Assembly (NCBI GenBank): GCA_934132915.1
Contig: CAKPAK010000027.1
Location: 1 to 18,530, forward strand
Direction of reading: 5' to 3'
Length of the DNA stretch: 18,530 bases
Source: an uncultured Bacilli bacterium
Lineage (GTDB): Bacteria > Bacillota_I > Bacilli_A > RF39 > UBA660
Positions 14,844 to 18,530 of the stretch are shown one piece after another. The stretch's first letter is position 1. Each line of letters opens with the position of its first letter. The notes under the pieces are model-generated. The model saw nothing but the letters and a program-made list of their open reading frames with translations. It had not been told where the DNA came from and made no database searches. Both the position numbers and the translations under genes were made by a program.

Positions 14844-14872
14844 TTTACATTAACATACATTTATTATATAAT
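14844..14872 (+). promoter_or_regulatory. promoter of the prepilin-like operon
   Basis: TTTACA (14844-14849, five of six) and perfect TATAAT (14867-14872) are separated by exactly 17 bases. The start should be near 14879. AAGGAG (14890-14895) then precedes ATG 14908 with a rather long 12-base spacing. The -10 overlaps that of the oppositely directed promoter. Confidence 0.75.
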
Positions 14873-14891
14873 AGAATCATAAAAATAGCAA
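14863..14891 (-). promoter_or_regulatory. divergent promoter of the PilB-like ATPase gene
   Basis: On the minus strand, TTGCTA (14891-14886, four of six) and perfect TATAAT (14868-14863) are 17 bases apart, with a start expected near 14856. Its -10 and that of the plus-strand promoter share two bases in the palindrome ATTATATAAT (14863-14872). Confidence 0.6.
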
Positions 14892-14907
14892 GGAGTAGTG
14901 AAGAAAA

Positions 14908-15498
14908 ATGCGCAAAAAAAGCCAAGGATTTATGTTAGCGGAAGTCATTATTACCTCAACCGTTATCGTAACGGGGATGATTCTTCTTTTTTCTAGTTAT
15001 AATGCACTACTTTCTAAATACAAACAAAGAGAAAATTACCATAATATTGATGCTTTTTATGCAACCAAGGAAATGATAAATCACTTAACCAAAAATAATT
15101 TAAATCAATTCATCAATCAAGAACTTTACACCAAAGAATCCACCTTTTTAATCAAAGAAGGCCAATGTTTAGATAACTCAACCTTCTGTCAAAGTCTTGT
15201 CCAATTATATTCCATCGAAAATATGATTTTAACTTTTTATGACAAACAAAATCTTTTAAATTTAAAAACAGGCCAAGACTTATTTGGCAATCCATTAGAA
15301 AATAAAGTAAAAACAGAAACCTTCAAAGATTACCTCGACTATGTCATCAATTATTATAATATTCAATCCGAAAATATTCAAACCACAACCGAAAATATAA
15401 AAAACGAATATACCTACCTAGTATTAACAGAAATCAAAAATACTACTAGCCAAAAAAATGAAGAGAATTATACTTATGCTAGCATTGCGATTAGATGA
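14908..15498 (+). CDS. type IV prepilin-like (pseudopilin) protein
   Basis: This 196-residue protein carries a class III (prepilin) signal: a basic leader, MRKKSQG, then cleavage before Phe8 in G|FMLAEVIITSTVIVTGMILLF. Glu12 is at the conserved +5 position, followed by the hydrophobic assembly helix. A coiled, polar region follows (about 30-75), and the C-terminal part is low in recognisable motifs, with two cysteines in EGQCLDNSTFCQS. It is the first gene of a plus-strand operon divergent from the PilB-like ATPase, which is the likely assembly motor. The next prepilin-like gene starts 17 bases after its stop. Whether it is a minor pilin or a com-type pseudopilin cannot be told. Confidence 0.8.
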   Translation: MRKKSQGFMLAEVIITSTVIVTGMILLFSSYNALLSKYKQRENYHNIDAFYATKEMINHLTKNNLNQFINQELYTKESTFLIKEGQCLDNSTFCQSLVQLYSIENMILTFYDKQNLLNLKTGQDLFGNPLENKVKTETFKDYLDYVINYYNIQSENIQTTTENIKNEYTYLVLTEIKNTTSQKNEENYTYASIAIR

Positions 15499-15514
15499 AG
15501 AAAAGAGGAATAAA

Positions 15515-16792
15515 ATGAAAAAAAATAATAAAGGCTATATGCTAGTAGAACTAATTTTATCATCCGTTTTAGCCATGACAATCGCTTTCTATTTGATCAA
15601 TTTAACTTATGATTTAAAGAATAAAGATGAAGATTTATATCAATCCATTCAATATGAGACCGTTAAAACAGCCATTACCAAAAACATCATGAACGACTTA
15701 GAAAACTTAACGGTAACAGAAATTCAGTCTTCAACAAAAGAAGAAGACACAGCGAAAACTTCCAATCATTTATTAACCGTAAAAAAAGGAGAAGTTGAAG
15801 AACTAAGAAACATTCAAATCAAAACGCAAACCAAAGAACAATTAGAAACAACCATTTACTATGGAAAATGGGATGAAACTACACAAACTTTTGTAAAAAA
15901 CGATTTATCTTACTATGAAAAAAAACTTGATCCCACATTAATTATCAAAGAAATCAAATACAATGAATCAACAAATAGTAATCATTACTTATCCATTCTT
16001 ATTCCAATCGAATCAATGTATACAAATGAACATTATGATATTAAACTCTTTGTAGAAAAAGAAGACTTTCATCTTCCTCAGTACTTAAATACCGTTTCCC
16101 AAGGAAGTTACGTTCAATTTACAGGAACAAATGGTTGCCAAAGGGATCAATGCAATGGAATAAATCCAAATTACGTAGATTCTACCAATCAAGGAACCTG
16201 TTATACCTGCTCTGGAAATGCAGATAAAAATTTTTTCTATTCAGGTTTTCGCGTTGCTTACATTAAGGAAGATACCGTCTATCTAATTAGTGCTAGTTCT
16301 CCGGAATGCCTCGCCACCGATAGTAACGGTACTGCTTTTTCTACCTGTACAACAACATCCTTAGAAACCGCAGGCCTTAAAGAACATTTTGCCAATTTAA
16401 ATCAAGCCGCACAAAAATATTGTAATAAAGATTTTGCTTATGAAGGAGTTTGCAATAGCAATAGTGCTTGGAATATGAATGCTAATGACTTCAAAGAAAT
16501 TACTCAAAAAGAAATTACTTATTGCGCTACCCAAACAAAAAATACCGAGTGTGGTTATAATCAGGAACTGATTGATATTGGGGGATATTATTGGATTTCA
16601 GCCTTAAACAATCTAACCGCAACTCAAGCTTTCTATTGGACACCAACTTTATCCTTAAAAAAAGTATATTATGACGATTCAAAAACCTCATTTAATTTTG
16701 GCCTTCGTCCAGTCCTTAGATTAAGAGCCAACGTAAAAATTGAAAGTGGCACCGGAACCGCAGAAGATCCTTATCGTTTAAAAACAGAATAA
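15515..16792 (+). CDS. large prepilin-like protein with Cys-rich C-terminal domain
   Basis: This 425-residue protein starts at ATG 15515, where GAGGAA is 4 bases upstream and the prepilin leader follows directly; an in-frame ATG at 15458 would add 19 residues inside the preceding gene. The leader MKKNNKG is cut before Tyr8 in G|YMLVELILSSVLAMTIAFYLI, with Glu12 at +5. A middle region of about 170 residues resembles the extended pilin stalk. The C-terminal ~220 residues hold all ten cysteines (208, 213, 229, 232, 265, 278, 303, 313, 337, 346). They end in a motif seen in surface proteins of low-GC Firmicutes: YYWISAL, FYWTPTLSL, FNFGLRPVLRL, then GTGTAEDPYRL. It is probably a disulfide-stabilised tip or adhesin-type minor pilin; the ligand is unknown. 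Confidence 0.8.
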   Translation: MKKNNKGYMLVELILSSVLAMTIAFYLINLTYDLKNKDEDLYQSIQYETVKTAITKNIMNDLENLTVTEIQSSTKEEDTAKTSNHLLTVKKGEVEELRNIQIKTQTKEQLETTIYYGKWDETTQTFVKNDLSYYEKKLDPTLIIKEIKYNESTNSNHYLSILIPIESMYTNEHYDIKLFVEKEDFHLPQYLNTVSQGSYVQFTGTNGCQRDQCNGINPNYVDSTNQGTCYTCSGNADKNFFYSGFRVAYIKEDTVYLISASSPECLATDSNGTAFSTCTTTSLETAGLKEHFANLNQAAQKYCNKDFAYEGVCNSNSAWNMNANDFKEITQKEITYCATQTKNTECGYNQELIDIGGYYWISALNNLTATQAFYWTPTLSLKKVYYDDSKTSFNFGLRPVLRLRANVKIESGTGTAEDPYRLKTE

Positions 16793-16847
16793 AAAATTCG
16801 ACAGAAAAAGAAAAAAGAAAAGTATATACTATTTTTGGTGATACAAA

Positions 16848-17315
16848 ATGAAAGAAAAATTAAGAAAAGTAGTCATGCCTATCTTTTTATCAGTGATTTG
16901 TGGAGCATTTTGTGGGAAAGTCGTCTATCATATTTACGATCAGAAAATAGAAAAAGATTTACAAGGAGAAAAAATTTATCTCATTCAAGCGGGTGCTTAC
17001 ACCACTTATGATAACATGGTTAAAAATACCAGCATAAACAATTATGTTTATTACAAAGATAATGACGGGTTATTCAAATCGATAATTGGTTTAACGGAAG
17101 ACAAAGCCAACGTCGAAAAAATAAAAAATACTTATCCTGCTGATGTCATTGTAACAGAGTATTTTTCTAGAAATACAGAATTAAACCAAAAGATCAAAGA
17201 ATATGATAGCAAGATAAAGCAAACACAAACAGAAGAAGAAATTAAGCAAATTGTCCTAGAAATGTTATCTCTTTATAAAAATGAGAAACAAACCCTAACC
17301 CAAAATCTGTCATAA
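16848..17315 (+). CDS. membrane-anchored protein with a SPOR-like domain
   Basis: This 155-residue protein has an N-terminal hydrophobic anchor (about 9-29, VMPIFLSVICGAFCGKVVYHI). A segment resembling a SPOR peptidoglycan-binding fold follows: IYLIQAGAYTTYDNMVKN (43-60), YVYYKDNDGLFKSIIGL, DKANVEKIKNTYPADVIVTEY. The last ~45 residues are charged and helical. SPOR domains bind denuded glycan strands at division septa or engulfing membranes. The match is by pattern only and weaker than for the enzymes here. GGTGAT lies 6 bases before ATG 16848. A TATACT (16825-16830) without a good -35 precedes it, so it may read through from the prepilin operon 55 bases upstream. The location suggests a link to the wall or septum. 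Confidence 0.65.
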   Translation: MKEKLRKVVMPIFLSVICGAFCGKVVYHIYDQKIEKDLQGEKIYLIQAGAYTTYDNMVKNTSINNYVYYKDNDGLFKSIIGLTEDKANVEKIKNTYPADVIVTEYFSRNTELNQKIKEYDSKIKQTQTEEEIKQIVLEMLSLYKNEKQTLTQNLS

Positions 17316-17336
17316 ATAAAAAAAATATGATACAAT
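17307..17336 (+). promoter_or_regulatory. possible promoter of the M29 aminopeptidase gene
   Basis: CTGTCA (17307-17312, four of six) and TACAAT (17331-17336, five of six) are 18 bases apart, with AGGTGA (17346-17351) before ATG 17356. The -35 lies in the last codons of the preceding gene. The predicted start falls very near the ribosome binding site, so the leader would be short. Confidence 0.4.
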
Positions 17337-17355
17337 GAAAAACGTAGGTGAGATT

Positions 17356-18530
17356 ATGGAAGAAAAGTATATTGAATTATTACTCGATAAATGTGTAGAC
17401 AAAAAAAGTAAAATTTTGTTTATTCATTATCAAAAAGAGATTTCCCCCTTTATTCAAAAATTAGTAAAAAGAGCAAAAGAATTAGGCATTCGAGAATGTT
17501 TTCGAGAAGAAGAAGACATCAATAGAAAACACCGCATTCTAAAGGCAAGCACAAAACAAAGTATTTTAACAAACCCTTACTTCAATAAGGAAAACTGGGA
17601 TTTCTATGCCAAAAAAAATGCGGCTTTCTTGTGCTTTGAAACAGAATATCCAACTGCATTAGATGATATTCCTGACGATATTGTTGCCTATGCCGCCAAA
17701 AGAGAAAGAGAAACAAGACCACTATATCGGAAAATGGTAGAAAACTGTACACTATCGTGGTGCATCGCAGCCTATCCAGGGAAAAAATGGGCAGAATTTA
17801 TTTTTAAAGAAGAAGAGAATAGTTACGAAAAATTAAGACAAGCTATCTTTAAAATCTGTATGTTAGATCAAGAAGATCCAATAAAATGTTGGGAAAAACA
17901 ACTTGCAAAAACAGAAAAAACAATAGAGACACTCAATCAGTTAAACCTTAAAAAAATTCATTATACCAACCAATTAGGAACAAATCTTGATCTTTATCTC
18001 CCAAAGCACTACCAATTTGCAAGTGCGAAAGATGGACAAATTATTGTCAATATGCCTTCCTACGAAATTTTTTCTAGTCCACTTTACGATAAAACCGAAG
18101 GCATTGTATACAGTAGCAAACCACTAAACTATAATGGAAAAATTGTGGATGAATTTTGGCTTAAATTTGCCCACGGGAAAGTTATCGATTATGATGCCAG
18201 AGTAGGAAAAGATATTCTAAAAGAAATCATCGAAGGGGATGAGAATAGTTGCTATTTAGGAGAATTTGCTTTTGTGGAAGAAAATAGTCCAATTGCCGAC
18301 TTGAAAATCACTTTTGGGACAACGCTAATCGATGAAAATGCCTCTTGTCATTTAGCTCTAGGTGCTGGCTTTGGAGAATGTATAAAAGATGGCTTATCGA
18401 TGTCTACGTCAAATCTTTTAGAAAAGGGAATTAATCAATCAAAAATTCATGTGGATTTCATGATAGGCACTCCAGATTTATCCATTACCGGTATAACCGA
18501 GGCAGGCGAAAGTATTCCCATCTTCGAAAA
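17356..18530 (+). CDS. aminopeptidase, peptidase family M29 (3' truncated by window edge)
   Basis: The frame opens at ATG 17356, 4 bases after AGGTGA, and is open to the window end (391 codons, roughly 20 short of a typical 400-415-residue member). The fold and metal ligands of the M29 two-metal aminopeptidases are recognisable: MPSYEIFSSP (Glu237), YLGEFAFVEENSPI (Glu303), IDENASCHLALGAGF (His332) and IHVDFMIGTPDLSITG (His365, Asp367). These correspond to the ligand set known for AmpT/AmpS/PepS. NCTLSWCIAAYPGKKWA (130-146) is also typical. The enzyme removes N-terminal residues from cytosolic peptides; the specificity is not predictable here. It is probably unrelated to the neighbouring pilin genes. 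Confidence 0.93.
   Translation, partial: MEEKYIELLLDKCVDKKSKILFIHYQKEISPFIQKLVKRAKELGIRECFREEEDINRKHRILKASTKQSILTNPYFNKENWDFYAKKNAAFLCFETEYPTALDDIPDDIVAYAAKRERETRPLYRKMVENCTLSWCIAAYPGKKWAEFIFKEEENSYEKLRQAIFKICMLDQEDPIKCWEKQLAKTEKTIETLNQLNLKKIHYTNQLGTNLDLYLPKHYQFASAKDGQIIVNMPSYEIFSSPLYDKTEGIVYSSKPLNYNGKIVDEFWLKFAHGKVIDYDARVGKDILKEIIEGDENSCYLGEFAFVEENSPIADLKITFGTTLIDENASCHLALGAGFGECIKDGLSMSTSNLLEKGINQSKIHVDFMIGTPDLSITGITEAGESIPIFE

Noticed and set aside
1..18530. CRISPR arrays, tRNA or rRNA genes, insertion sequences, prophage genes.
   Set aside because: I saw no regularly spaced repeats, no cloverleaf-like sequences, and no transposase, integrase or terminal inverted repeats flanking any gene.

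Overview
The window is low-GC, compactly coded DNA from a member of the Bacillota (Firmicutes). The evidence is the Firmicutes-style pheS-pheT pair, TTGACA/TATAAT promoters, strong AGGAGG-type or GGTGAT ribosome binding sites, and the spore-associated pair spmA-spmB. The spm genes suggest an endospore former or a descendant of one. The class III ribonucleotide reductase and its radical-SAM activase point to anaerobic growth. The species cannot be named from the sequence alone.

Layout. (1) Bases 3-5262 form a translation operon: the 3' end of an unknown gene, a small HAD-like protein, pheS, pheT and trpS, closed by a hairpin terminator. (2) Bases 5302-7213 hold a hybrid sensor histidine kinase with its own promoter. 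(3) Bases 7274-9529 hold a cell-wall/sporulation operon: a D-Ala-D-Ala carboxypeptidase, spmA and spmB. (4) Bases 9530-10437 are a roughly 900-base, very A-rich gap. It contains a bidirectional hairpin and a 45-residue minus-strand Asn/Ser/Lys-rich ORF with a forespore sigma-G-like promoter. (5) Bases 10373-13519 hold the anaerobic ribonucleotide reductase operon behind a perfect TTGACA-17-TATAAT promoter. (6) Bases 13535-16792 hold a type IV pilus/type II secretion-like module: a GspE/PilB ATPase on the minus strand, divergent from two prepilin-like genes. (7) Bases 16848-18530 hold a membrane-anchored SPOR-like protein and the start of an M29 aminopeptidase.

The most unusual feature is in region 5. 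The nrdD reading frame stops just after a reduced zinc-finger segment and lacks the C-terminal glycyl-radical domain. That domain (RRITGYLVG, NNGKKAEEHDRVKH) is encoded by a separate 58-codon gene with its own ribosome binding site, placed between nrdD and nrdG. Stops in the way mean one frameshift could not rejoin the two parts. The enzyme therefore appears to be split into a catalytic barrel chain and a detachable radical-carrying chain, reminiscent of the stand-alone radical domain GrcA/YfiD of pyruvate formate-lyase.

Two start sites are better placed downstream of the longest reading frame because the ribosome binding site overlaps the earlier candidate: the carboxypeptidase starts at TTG 7299 and nrdD at ATG 10438. 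The second prepilin-like gene also starts later, at 15515.
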